Positions 36,797 through 49,385 of a stretch of 64,000 nucleotides of DNA are shown in pieces. The notes beneath the pieces were generated by a model that was given only the letters and a program-made list of their open reading frames with translations, did no database searches and had not been told where the DNA came from. The number at the start of each line of letters is the position of its first letter. Position 1 is the first letter of the stretch. The translations under genes were made by a program, and so were the position numbers. Location of the stretch: contig CM069766.1 in assembly GCA_036169595.1 (NCBI GenBank), positions 1,074,001 through 1,138,000 on the forward strand. Reading direction: 5' to 3'. Source of the stretch: Dictyostelium firmibasis (taxonomy: Eukaryota; Evosea; Eumycetozoa; Dictyosteliales; Dictyosteliaceae).

Positions 36797-37385
36797 AAAA
36801 AAGAAATTATGGTTGTTTGTGTGGATTTTATTAATAATAATAAAATTTATTAATGGTTTTAAAATTTGATAATAATAAAAAAAAAAAAAAAAAAAAAAAC
36901 GAAAAAAAAAAATAAAAAAAATTAAAAAAAAAAAAGTTGAATTTTTTTCTTTTTTTTTTTTTTAATTTTTTTTATTTTCAGTCGTGTGGCACTAAATTTT
37001 AAAGAAATTTTAAAAAAAAAAAATTAAAAAAAATAAATTAATTAATTTTTTCACACTACAAATAATTTGTTGTATATTTTTATATCTACAAATTATTTTA
37101 TTTTATTTTATTTTATATTTTATTTTATTTTATATTTTTTTTATAATAAAACAAAACAATGGATATCGGCATTCAATTTTACAAACCAATCGACTATAAT
37201 CTTTTATCTTTTTTTTTTAATTTTTTCAATTAATCTATTTGTGCCAATTAATTAAATTAAATTTAAATTTTAATTTTAATTTTAATTTTAATTTTTATTT
37301 ATCATTTTTAAATTTAAAATTTGTCATGGGTGGTTTGTGTTTTTTTTTTATTTTATTTTATTTTTTTATTTTTTTTTTGTATCCC
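36553..37385. other. intergenic region upstream of the RRM/R3H gene
   Basis: Poly-A and poly-T tracts, a (TTTTA)n-like stretch near 37094-37140, and little else. A patch with GGATATCGGC near 37159-37168 stands out. ORFs at 36463 and 37067 are not genes. Confidence 0.55.
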
Positions 37386-38428
37386 TTATGATAATTGGTT
37401 CATGAAATTATTTAGATTAAATTCTTCAGTGTATTGAGACTCATCCCAAAGTTCACCTAAAGAATCCAAGATATTCTTTAATTTACCACCACTTGCATTA
37501 CTGTTGTTGCTTACTTCACCAGTATCAGAGATTGAGGATTCATTATTGTAGTCAGCCAAATTTGTGGATTTAGCTTGTTGAGATTTTTGATCATCAGAGT
37601 AGTCAAAGAGATTCAAGAGTTCATTGGTTGACATTGTTTGAAGACTTGAATTATCTTGATTGATGACAGTGTTTGCAATATTTAATTTGAACTTTTGAAG
37701 ACCCATAATCTTTTCCTCAAGTGTACCACTTGTGATTAGACGATAGACATTGACCACCTTCTTTTGGCCGATACGATGAGCTCTATCCATAGCTTGTAGA
37801 TCTTTCATTGGATTCCAATCATGTTCTAAAAAGATAACAGTATCAGCACCAGTTAAATTCAAACCTAAACCACCGACATGAGTTGTCAACAATAAAACAT
37901 CAATTGTAGGATCTGAATTGAATTGATTAACGATACTATGTCTCTTCATAGTTTCAGTACTACCATCCATACGTAAATAAGTGATTGATGGTAAATGTTT
38001 TTTGAATAGTTCATTCTCAACAATATCTAACATTGATTTCATTTGTGCGAAAATTAAAACACGATGTTGGTTAGTTGTTTCATTAATTGTTTCATTTGCT
38101 GCTGCTGCTGCTGCCGCTGCTGATTTATTTTGTTGATGCTGGTGTTGAACACTTGATAAACCAATACCACACTCTAATAATAATTCTTTTAATGATACTA
38201 ATTTTGGTGAATGAGCGATATCTAAAATATCACTTGGCTGTAATTTAAATTCTTTCATAATGGAAGGATATTGTGGATGTTCAGGATTCAAAACAAAAGA
38301 TGGATGACCACAAAGTTTTCTTAAATATTGAAGTGCTTGGAAAATATGAGTTGCACCACCACCACTATTACCTCTCTTCTTTTTATTTTCACTACCTTCA
38401 ATATTATTATTGTTATTATTATTATTGC

Positions 38429-38464
<36 letters not shown>

Positions 38465-39964
38465 CATCATCGTCTTCAACTTCATTTTTAATTGTTTCTT
38501 TAAATTGGGTTTTAGAGAAATAATCATATAAACGAATTTGTAAAGGTGATAAATTACAATAACGATCTTGAATAATCTTTGGAGGTAAATCGGCTAATAC
38601 ATCCTCTTTTAGACGACGTAAAAGGAAAGGTAAAACTTGACGATGAAGTGCTTCCATTGCCAAGACACCAGCTTCTTGATCTTTTGTAGAGCATTTTGGA
38701 TCTTTTGAGGCTAAAATGGGTTTACTGTAGAGTTCATTGAACAACTTCTCCGTACCAAGGAATCCAGGCATTAAAAAGTCGAATAATGACCATAGTTCCA
38801 ATACATTATTTTGAATTGGAGTACCAGATAAAATGAGACGATGATTAGATTGAAGACGTTTGGCTGCTTGAGTTAGCTTTGTTTTTGCATTCTTTATTAT
38901 ATGACCTTCATCGAGAATACAATAGTTGAAATGCATCTCTGAAAGAATATCTATATCGTTTCTCATAATATCATATGACATAATTAAAACATTGTGATCT
39001 TTGAATTTGGAACGCTGAGCTTGACGTTCTGCAGGATTACCCATATAAGTCATTGGTTTCATGGTTGAATCACTACAGAATTTTTTAATTTCATAGAACC
39101 AATGACCTACTAACGATGGTGGACAAACAACCAATGATGGTAATGGTGCGAAATCAGGTGTACCTTTCTCTTGATAGTTTACACGTCTATGATAATCATC
39201 ACCTGCAATGATACAAATGGTTTGTAAAGTTTTACCTAAACCCATATCATCACAAAGAATACCATGAAGTTTATATTTATTTAAGAAAGCTAACCAATTT
39301 ACACCATCTTGTTGATACTTTCTCAATTCAGTATTGATACGAATTGGTAATGGATAGTTTTCAACCTTTGAGCCATCTAATAATTGTTCCAAGAATTTTC
39401 TTTCCTCTTGTTTCTGTTGAAGTAAATCTTGATCCAATCCTTCAGGATCAGGTACACCTTTTTCCAATGGCATCAATTTCACCAACTTTGCAAAACATAA
39501 TGTTGCAACTCTACGTTGATCTGGATCTTGATCACTCATACAACCCAATATAGGAATGGTAAAGAATACAATATAAGGTAAAATAGCCATATCCATATCT
39601 CTTATAATCTGTGAGACAGTATTAATTGCACCCATACGATTTGTCAATGAACGTGTATCTCCCAACAATGGTAATAAATTTCTAATTAAAAATCTCATAG
39701 ATGGTAATGTCAATATTTGGCAATATCTTGCAATACATTTACTAGCCATCAATTGAACTTGATGTTTTGGATACTTTACAAAATGAAATATAACTTGAAT
39801 TAATTCAATCATCATTGGATGATAAGATGGATCCAATACTGGTAATAAAACACGTATCAATTGAATTTCATTAATAACTTTTTGTAATTCTTCATTTGAA
39901 AATAATATAATTTGTTCTTGTTGTTTTTGTTGTAATTGTAATTGTTGTTGTTGTTGTTGTTGTA

Positions 39965-40059
<95 letters not shown>

Positions 40060-43000
40060 AATTGTTGTAATTGTTGTAATTGTTGTTGTTTTTGTTGTAA
40101 ATGAATTTGATATAATTTCATCATTGTATCATTTGTAACTGTAGAGAGAAGAGTTGGTAAACTTTCATATAAACGATTACCAAATCTTTTACAAAGTGAA
40201 TTAAAAAACATAACTGAACCTTTACGAGCTAAAATCGATAATCTAATTTCATCATCATTTTGAATGGATGAATCGGTGGTGGAGGTAGAGATGACAACTG
40301 ATTGATCATTGGAATCAAGTTGATTTGTAAGTAATGACTCTTTCTCTGATTTAATTGAAACCATTGAAGTTGAAGTTGGAGGTATTAATGGAGTTTCGGT
40401 ATGATCATCACATAACAAGGTAAACATTGAGCTAATGATCTTTGGATTTGGACATGGTGCACGTGTTATTGACATCTCAATAAAGTGTGACAATGATTTT
40501 GCTGCACGTAATTGGTATAATGGATTCTCATCTTTTCTAATTGCCAACATTAATGAACGTACAACAGCTGATACTTTTGGAGGTATATTATTGGATACAA
40601 TTAAAAGAGTTGACATTTCAGAGAGTACTTGTGTGTGATATTCAGTTTGAATCTTTTCAACAAATCCAATTGTAACCAATATAGTTTTCTTTCTTGCTTC
40701 TAATTGATCAACTATTAGCTCTATTGTATTTGATGGTTTTTGTTGTTGTTGTGGTAATTGTTTAATATAGCCAACACAAAAATCATAAACATTTGTAACT
40801 AATTCCACTGCATATGGCATTATTTGTTCATAAGGTAATTGAATACTTTGATTACTTAGAATATTTAATAACTCGACACCACTAAAATCAACACCAACAT
40901 TTAAAAGACTAGAAGCTAATACTCTAACATCGGCAACCAATTTATTTTGAACTATGTTTGTTGCTTCCATATAGTAGTTTATTGTAGTTCTATTGTCTAA
41001 TTCCTCTAATAAATGTTGATTTAAAAATTGAATTGTATTCGACGGTAATTGAAACATTGGTGGTTGATTTGGTTGGGATTCTGCGCAATAGGATTCTGCC
41101 AATATCAATGATGCTAAATGTCTATGTAAACCTGATATGGAAGATAACATTGAATAAAACATATCTTGAATTTCATTAATATCCTCTGTTGGCCACATTC
41201 TAACTATTAATCCAACTGCTGTAGACCCAATAATTTTACTTCTAATATTTAAATGTTCTAAATTTGCAATGGTTTGTTGTGGTTGTTGTTGTTGTTGTTG
41301 TTGGTGTAATGATTTTTTAATTTTTCTTCCAGCTGTTGGAGCAACTACACCACTACCTGCTAATTGCTCTTGTTTAATCTTTGAAGCATCCAATAACAAA
41401 GACTTATCAAATAGAGTATTTGGTGGTGTTGATAACAAAGTTACCCATTGTGAGAAATATGATCTACAAGCTCCACGAATTACATTTGGTTTGAAAATCT
41501 TAACCAATGATTCCCAGGTCGATAGGGATAAATCGACGATATCTTCTTTCTCCTCCAAAATAATATTTTGAAAGATATAACGCATTAGATCCGGTAGAAT
41601 AGAAAGTAGCCAATGAGTTTTGGAATCTTGAGGTGTTGAAACTATTAATCTCTCCAAAGTCTTTATAGATGATAATCTAACGGAATAAAGGTTATGTCTG
41701 AAAAATGGATATAGTCTCGGTACTAAATGTGCCAATTTACTATGTTGAGTATGTGGTAGTAATGGTGGTGTTGATGAGTTTGAAGACGAGGATGATTCAT
41801 TACCACCATTGCTATTATTATTATTATTGCTATTATTAGTTTTTAAAGGTGGCAAAACTTCAGGATAAGAATAAAAATTTGATAATAAATTTAAAACGCT
41901 AGAGGTAGATACAGCTAAATCATCCAATTCCAATAGGATATCCCAAAGTATTGTTAGAATTTCTGGTAATTTATCGATATGTTTCTCTACCAAGAATCTG
42001 GAGATTGGATGAAATGTTTCAGAGGCACATGCTCTAACATCATCATCACTATCCATTAGACCATCTATAATGGCAGGTAGAATTCTTGGTAATATTATAT
42101 CGATTAGATCCAATCTAACCGCTACTACATATTTTATACCCAACATTCCACCATGTCTCACTTCCCACAATTTATTATTCTGAAGATGTAATAGGATATC
42201 AATTACCTTCAATACACTATCATTATTCATATATTTAACTACTATACCCAACGTTTGGGTACAAGTCTCTCTAACTGGTGCAACGATTTGATCCGATGTA
42301 TAATCTGCAAATCTATCTAAAGTTATCACACAAAGTAATCTCAATGAAAAATCCTCTAACCATTTCGCATTAACATAATCCATCTTATCAATTGGTGTAT
42401 GAATAGTCTTTCCACCACCACCACCATGTTTCTTACAAATTTCTCTTAATCCAACCAATGATCCGTGTCTAATTTCCCAAATTGGACTTTAAAAAAAAAC
42501 AATGTTAATATTTTGATGACGAGAATTTGTCAATAATAATAATAATAATAATTTTATACATACCTAAATAAATCAATGATTAAATCATTATAAAGTGAGG
42601 TGAAGGGCCATTCATCTTGATTATAAGCCTTATCAACATCTAAAATACTTTCCATAACAATTTTACCAGAATCTTGTGGTTGTTCAGTGATATGTTGTTT
42701 AGTTTTATCAGTAGAGGCATTGTTGGTGCTATTATTATTATTATTATTTGAAGATTTAACTTCTTTAAAACGTTTCATTGGTTTTTCATTTTCTTTTTCT
42801 TTTACTAAATTTCTTGCTTTTCTTTTTGCTTTATTTCTTTCACGAGCAGACATACCAGTTGTATCTAAAACTTGTGAAATATCTTCTTTCTTTTCTTTTT
42901 CTTCTTTTTCTTTCTTTGCTTTAATTGCTGATTTACTATTATTTATTACAATATCTTTATCTTCAACTAAACTATCCATTGATTCCAGTTTAATGGGTAA

Positions 43001-43552
43001 ATCATCTAAACCCAATTGTTTCTTTAATTTCTTTTTCTGTTTTAATAATAATTCCTTTGGATCCATATTTGGATCTAATTCCTCCTCATCAAATTCTTTA
43101 CCACCTGATGCTAATAATGGCGCGCCATAATTTAATACTTTTACAATATCAAAATTTTTAAATTGTAAATCAAATTCATCTTCATTTAAAATTGGTTTAT
43201 TATCATCTGTAGATGTTGTTGTAGTAGTAGAGGTAGTTGTTGTTGTAGTAGTAGTAGTTGTTGTCGAACCATCTTTTAATTTTTGTTGATCTTCTTCTTC
43301 TTTCTTTTCTTTTATTCTTTCAATTGGATCCCATAGTGGTACATTTGAAGCAATGGCTTCAATTGCTTGACCTGCTGCAATTCTAGTATCCCAATTATCA
43401 CTACTTAAATAGACTTGAACTTTATCTAATAATGATTGTAAATCATATGGATATAGTTTTTGAATCTCACCAATTTGTTGAGCTGCTGCTTTTCTAATAG
43501 ACGGACTACTACCTGTCTCTAATAATGTTAACAATCTATCTAATCTTGACAT
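37386..43552 (-). CDS. btaf1: BTAF1/Mot1, TBP-associated SNF2-family ATPase
   Basis: Two exons, 43552-42564 and 42486-37386, encoding 2029 aa. The N-terminus (MSRLDRLLTLLETGSSPSIRKAAAQQIGEIQ) and the spliced junction (DLFSPIWEIRHGSLVGLREI) are typical of Mot1/BTAF1, followed by long HEAT-repeat arrays. The C-terminal SNF2 ATPase has DDMGLGKTLQT (about residue 1410), the Mot1-specific DEGH box (ILDEGHIIKN, about 1520), SGTPIQN, and the RecA-2 block HVGGLGLNLTGADTV ... DRAHRIGQKKVVNVYRL (about 1860-1930). Mot1 uses ATP to strip TBP from DNA and so resets promoters. A polyglutamine tract of some 40 residues lies near 1130-1180. It is about 10% longer than human BTAF1 because of Asn, Gln and Ser runs. 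Confidence 0.96.
39964..40057 (-). repeat. (CAA)n array encoding polyglutamine in BTAF1
   Basis: TTG repeats on the plus strand (CAA sense), about 31 pure units. They are flanked on both sides by CAA/TTA mixtures that extend the Gln/Leu-rich tract from about 39920 to 40095. It sits between the HEAT region and the ATPase. Confidence 0.96.
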
Positions 43553-43681
43553 ATTGGTTTATATTATTTTTTTATAATATTTTTTATAATTTTTTTTTTT
43601 TCGTTTTTTTATTTTTTATTTTTTATTTTTTATTTTTTTTTTATTAATTTTATTTGTTGCTATTATTTTTTTATCATATGA

Positions 43682-43719
<38 letters not shown>

Positions 43720-43919
43720 TAATAATAATAATAATACTAATAAAAAACACACTCTAACTCTCTTTGTGTCACTAATCTTTCTATTTTTTTTTTCTATTTA
43801 ATACACATAATAATTTATATATTAGTGATTATTATAGATATTGTATTATTATTAATAATGATAAAAAAAATAATAACAATAAAAGTAGAAGTGATAGTGT
43901 GTGTTATCAAGGTGAGTTT

Positions 43920-43956
<37 letters not shown>

Positions 43957-43986
43957 GCATTTTCACAATTTTAATTTTTTACTTTT

Positions 43987-44028
<42 letters not shown>

Positions 44029-44669
44029 ACGCACCTCGCTAAAACAATCACTTTTTATATAAAAAAAAAAAAAAAAATTAAAATTAAATAGGCAAATTTA
44101 AATCAAAAAAAAAAAAAAACAAAATAAAACATAAAAAAAATTATATTACTCTTTTATCAATTAAAAAAAATTAAGAATGATTGCTTGATAAAAAAGTGAA
44201 TTTTTATTTTAGTTTTGAAATAATGAAAAAAAATTAATGTTCCCAAGGTCTAATAAAAATTTTTTATCTTTGGAAAAGTTGGGATCTTCGATAAAAATAA
44301 AAACAAAAAAAAAGAATAATATCTAAATCAATAGGTTTTTAATTTTTTTTTAAATAACTTCTCAAAAAAAAAAATTTATTAAATAAAAAAAAAATCACTC
44401 AAATTTAGCATAGATTCTACTTAAAGAAGAATAAAGAAAATTCAAAACAAAAACTTTAGATCCTAATATTAAAAAATTTATGAAAAAAGAAATGAGTATT
44501 AAAAGTTTTTTTTTCTAAAATTGGAATTGAAAACAGAGGTTCAAAATTCATTCATGGAGTTGGTGAAACAGTATAAGAAAATTGGATACTACAAAAAATT
44601 ATTACTATTTATAAACATGAGTTTTATAAAGTGCTTTTAATTTTATTTGGCAAATCATTTTTTTTTTTT

Positions 44670-44716
<47 letters not shown>

Positions 44717-44784
44717 ATTTTATTTTATTTTAATTAATTAAAATTTATTTGAATCCTTCATTCCCAAAGTTTTTTATTTATTTC

Positions 44785-44815
<31 letters not shown>

Positions 44816-44964
44816 ATTAAAATAAATTAAAAAAAAATTAAAAAAACGAAGTAATTGATCGTTTTTTTGCATTTTTTTTTTTTTTTCATTCATTTTTTTT
44901 TTATTGTTTAATATTGTATCTTTTTTTTTTTAATATTTTATTTTTATAAAAAAGAAAAAGAAAA
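43553..44964. other. 1.4-kb divergent region (BTAF1 / TFB1M) with relic sequence
   Basis: Poly-A/poly-T, an (AAT)n array at about 43685-43735 and a less A/T-rich zone at about 44160-44640. In that zone the plus strand reads PNIKKFMKKEMSIKS and, further on, GIENRGSKFIHGVGETV and LQKIITIYKHEFYKVL, with stops between. This looks like decayed coding DNA of unknown origin. It is not needed for either neighbour. Confidence 0.5.
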
Positions 44965-46458
44965 ATGACAATTAAAAATATAGCAACATCATTACCACCA
45001 ATGCCAAAAATTCAAGAGATTATTAGAATTTTTGGATTGAGTGCAAAGCAACAATTATCACAAAACTTTTTAATTGATAAGAATATAACAGATAAGATTT
45101 GTAAGAGATCTGGAGGATTTAATGATTGTACAGTTATTGAGGTAGGAGCAGGGCCAGGTGGATTGACAAGAAGTTTATTAACTAGTGGAGCTAAAAAAGT
45201 GATAGCAGTTGAGATGGATCCTCGTTTCTATCCTGCATTGAAAATGTTGGAAGAATCTAGTGAGGGTAGAATGCAATTGATTATGGCCAATATGATGGAT
45301 GTTGATGAAGCAAAAATTCTTAGAGAAGCAGGCGCAGAAATTTCAGATTGGAAAGATAAATCTAAAGTGAAAATCATAGGAAATCTTCCATTTAATGTTG
45401 GTACACATTTAATGTTAAAATGGATACGTCAAATAGCACCTCGTCAAGGTTTATATGAATTTGGTAGAGTACCAATGTATTTAATGTTTCAAAAAGAATT
45501 ATCCAATAGAATTTGTGCACAAGTTGGTACAGAGGAATATTCACGTCTTTCTGTTATGGTACAACAAATAACTCAACCATCAATAGTATATGAAATACCT
45601 GGTAGTGCATTCGTACCACCACCAAAAGTTGATGCATCAGTTGTAGCAATTGAACCAAGAATTAAACCATTAGGTGATGAACCAATTAAAGATCATCACT
45701 ATTTCGAATTCATTTGTAGGGAATTATTCTCACAAAGACGTAAAAAACTATCGAATACAATTAAAACACTTGGTAAAGATGCTGAAAAATTATTAGGTGA
45801 TGATATAGATCCAACTATTAGACCACAAAATCTAAAGATCGAACAATTTGTAAAGATTGCAAATCGTTATATAGAATTTCCAAATAAAATTGCAATTGAT
45901 CATTTAGAGTTTGAAAATGATGGAAAAGCCAAAAGAAAAGAAGATAAACTTAAAGAAAGAATGGAGAAAATCAATACTAAAATAGAAAAAACAATGAGAA
46001 GACAAGAATTTACAACACAGAAAGCAAATCAAAGAAAAGAACAAAAAGAAAAAGAAAAACAAGAAAAACTACTTGCTATACAACAAAAAGAAAAAGAAGA
46101 AAAACTATTGGATGATGAAAATCATCTTTATAATAAATATGATTTAGAGGATGAAATAGATAATGAAATGTTTGAAGAAGATCGTAATCTATTAGATACT
46201 TATCAAAATCAATTAAAAGAAGCTTTAGATAAAAAATATAAAATTGATCAATTAAAACAAAAGAAATTAGAGAATAAAGATATCATTGATCAAGATAAAT
46301 TAAAAAATCAATATCATCAAGATCTTAATTTAAATAAATCCTATAATAATATTGATGATATAGATATTGATGAAGAAAAAGATGATGAAGATGATGAAGA
46401 TGATAGCAATGAACATATAGATTATGACCAATTTTTAAATGAACATTTTAAAAAATAA
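44965..46458 (+). CDS. tfb1m: mitochondrial 12S-type rRNA adenine dimethyltransferase (TFB1M)
   Basis: Single exon, 497 aa. The opening SAKQQLSQNFLIDKNITDKI is the KsgA/TFB1M type rather than the nuclear Dim1 type. SAM-binding motif I is VIEVGAGPGGLTRSLL (about residues 57-72), followed by AVEMD. The catalytic NLPF motif is at about 140 (IIGNLPFNVGTHL). The region FVPPPKVDASVVAIEPR is also characteristic. The enzyme dimethylates two adjacent adenines in the small-subunit rRNA hairpin. Residues beyond about 310 form a long charged coiled-coil-like tail (Lys/Glu/Asp rich) not usual in the family. A mitochondrial presequence is weak, with only a short Ser/Thr/Lys N-terminus. Confidence 0.9.
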   Translation: MTIKNIATSLPPMPKIQEIIRIFGLSAKQQLSQNFLIDKNITDKICKRSGGFNDCTVIEVGAGPGGLTRSLLTSGAKKVIAVEMDPRFYPALKMLEESSEGRMQLIMANMMDVDEAKILREAGAEISDWKDKSKVKIIGNLPFNVGTHLMLKWIRQIAPRQGLYEFGRVPMYLMFQKELSNRICAQVGTEEYSRLSVMVQQITQPSIVYEIPGSAFVPPPKVDASVVAIEPRIKPLGDEPIKDHHYFEFICRELFSQRRKKLSNTIKTLGKDAEKLLGDDIDPTIRPQNLKIEQFVKIANRYIEFPNKIAIDHLEFENDGKAKRKEDKLKERMEKINTKIEKTMRRQEFTTQKANQRKEQKEKEKQEKLLAIQQKEKEEKLLDDENHLYNKYDLEDEIDNEMFEEDRNLLDTYQNQLKEALDKKYKIDQLKQKKLENKDIIDQDKLKNQYHQDLNLNKSYNNIDDIDIDEEKDDEDDEDDSNEHIDYDQFLNEHFKK

Positions 46459-46556
46459 AATAATAAAAAAAACTTAATTTTTATTTATGTAAATGGATTT
46501 TCTTTTTTTTTTCTTTTTTTTTTTTCAATTAATATAATTATTTTATTTATTTATTT

Positions 46557-48249
46557 TTAAAATGGGCCAAACCATGGTGATAAATCAATCTCAACATAGG
46601 TACCACAAGCAGCACAAATTCTTTGTTGACCAAAACCTTCTTCGAAAGCAACAAACATTTTATTTGAAGCGAAATGGAAAGTTGAGGAGATGATATTATA
46701 ACCCATCCAAGCGTTAGTACAATCATAGAATGGAGCTGGTGAAGAGTAAATATCTTGAATACTATGCTTATTACCAAGGATAGAGGTAATGTTAATGGCT
46801 TGAAGTTCAGAGATACTAATGTTTGATGAGGTGTAATATGAGAAGGTGTTATAGAAAAGCATATAACGAATCCAAGAGTCACCATTTGGTACTGCTGGTT
46901 CCCATTCATTCTTACGAATAGTTTCATCAAAACCATGGTTAGTACGATAAACTGCATTTTCTAATGGATAACCCATTTGAGTTTTTTCGCCAGTCTTTGG
47001 ATCTGTAAAGATGTAATGTTCATTTGGATCATTATCAGAGAAGAATGCTGTATAACCTTTCATTGTTTCTAATGCGAAAGCTGGATGTTCTGCAGTACTT
47101 GCTTCAGTTGCACTTGCAAGACTATGACACATACCCATTGTATTGTTAGTGGAATCCCAAAGTGAGACTGCTTCCTCAATGTTTGCTGCATTTTCCATAA
47201 TATAACGTAATCTCATTGACCATGCAAAACCATCGAAAGTAACCTTAACAGAGTCATTATCAGACTCTGCAACGAAAATACCCTTTGAACTAATACCAAC
47301 AATTGCACCAATTAAACCTGCAAAACCAATGGCAGCATGTGAATATTGACCAATTGGATGATAGAATGTAATCAATTTATTATTACTAATACCTGATCCA
47401 TTTAACCAATCTAAATTTCTACCATTAAACATATCACCGCCAACAGTTCTATCACCCCATGTTGAAAAATGTGAACATTGTAAACCTTTTGATGATCTAG
47501 TTGATTGATCGTCTTCATTGTTAAAGACAATTTCTTTAATTTTCTCTAAAACGTCGAATCTATCGTTTTTAACTAAATAATTTGAGAATAAATCCATACC
47601 ATCCAATAATTCATCTCTTAATAGATATTCAATGTTTTCAGTTGGGTCACCTGGAAAACTACTAATGACAACACCACGTTCAATGGTTCTACCTAATTGA
47701 GTGAATCCACTTGCTTGTGCACCATCTGAATAACCTTGAATTTCATCCAAATAGTTTTGAGTGATTTGTTTACTTAAATAATCATTCCATTGCCAATCAA
47801 GGAATGCTTCAAATGCATCCTTTTCCCAAGTTTTTGGTAAAACTGCTCCAACCATAACATTATAATTATCATAAGCTTCTTGTGCCATTAAATAACCTGC
47901 TGCAAAACCCATTTCATAATGATTACCTGTTAAATTTGCAATAATAATTGGTTTTTGATATCCACTTGATGACAAAGAGTAAATTTGGCTTTGATTACTA
48001 TAATTTTTTTTTTTTTTTGAGATAAAATGAAATAAAAAAAAGATAAAAATATATAATATTAATATTACTTTTTCCAAGATTGTTGAAGTAAACTAAAATA
48101 AAATAAAAAAAAAATAATGTTTACTATTGTTTAATTAATTGAAGAGATGGTGCATTGTCAATTTTAAAAGTTGGTGTACCATATTGACAATTGATAAATG
48201 ATACATTTAAAGTTAATATTACAAATAAAAATGTAATTATCTTGTTCAT
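46557..48249 (-). CDS. secreted C45/acid-ceramidase-like Ntn hydrolase
   Basis: Three exons: 48249-48125, a 24-nt microexon 48092-48069, and 47997-46557, encoding 529 aa. The first exon encodes a signal peptide (MNKIITFLFVILTLNVSFINC). The microexon adds YLLQQSWK. The catalytic core GLQCSHFSTWGDRTVGG ... FNGRNLDW has Cys224, expected to be the N-terminal nucleophile after self-cleavage, and the RNLDW motif of the penicillin-acyltransferase/acid-ceramidase group. GNHYEMGFAAGYL near the start is also typical. The Dictyostelium Dcd1 proteins are of this kind, but identity with one of them is from memory and unproven. Likely lysosomal or extracellular amide/ester hydrolase. The longer minus ORF start at 48077 reads through intron 2 and is wrong. 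Confidence 0.85.
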
Positions 48250-48593
48250 TTTTTTTTAAAATGTTTGTTGAGTCGTTTGTATATATAAAAAAAAAAAAAA
48301 AAATCAAAATAAAATTTTCTTTTATTTTGATCAAAAATTTACTTTATAAAAAAAAAAATTTTAAAACTTTTTCTAATGAAAAATTAGATATTTTTTTTAT
48401 TTTTATTTTTTTTTATAATTTTTTATTTTTTTTTATTTTTTTATTTTTCTAAATTCGAAAAGCGAAAAGAATAAAACAAATTAGGAGTGATGACAACAAC
48501 TGATTGGTTAATGGAGTCCCTTACATTATATTTTATTTTTTATTATAATACATTTTAATTAATCTTTTTATTTTTTATTATTTTATTTTCACT

Positions 48594-48627
<34 letters not shown>

Positions 48628-49114
48628 TTATGATTTAATATGTAGCTAATAATATTTCTTTTTTATTTTTTAATTATAAACAAAGTTAAAAGTGTTTTAG
48701 TCACATTATAACTTAAAAAATAAAAAGATCACATTCTAAATTGATTTGAAATCTGACTTGATAATGGTTATTATGTTTTTAGTTATTTTTTTTATTTTTT
48801 GAGAGTATCATATAATTCTTTTATTAAAACAAATAATTTTTGAATATTTTATTTAACAAAAAAATATTACAAAAAAAAAAATAAAGAAAAAAAAAAAATT
48901 TTAAAATAAAAATTTTAAAATAAAAAAATGTGAAGTATTGCCTAAATTGAATTGGGATTTTATTATAATTTTTTTCGATACCAATGTTCCCATATAGAAA
49001 TTATGAATCCTGGTATTGATATCAAAATTTTTTTATTTTTTTATTTTTTTATTTTTTTGATTTTCACTTTTTAATTTTTTATTTTAATTTTTTTCATTTT
49101 ATTTTTTTAATTTT

Positions 49115-49158
<44 letters not shown>

Positions 49159-49385
49159 GTGTAAATACTCAAACACATTAATCTTAATCTTATAATTTTT
49201 ATTGTGCAATAAAAAATAAAATAAAAAAAATAAAAAATAAAAAAATTTTAATAAAAAAAAAAAATTAAATTGTGTTTTTTTAATATATATATTGTACCAA
49301 TTATTTGTAATTAATTCAAAATTATTAAAAAAAAAAAAAAAAAAAAAAAATTAAAAATTAAAATTATAATTAAAATAAAATTAAA
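48250..49385. other. divergent intergenic region
   Basis: Between the C45-like hydrolase (-) and the NagB-LmbE gene (+). A/T-rich. A small island near 48484-48530 and another near 48955-49022 (CGATACCAATG ... CCTGGTATTGATATC, imperfect inverted halves) are the only notable parts. Confidence 0.5.
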
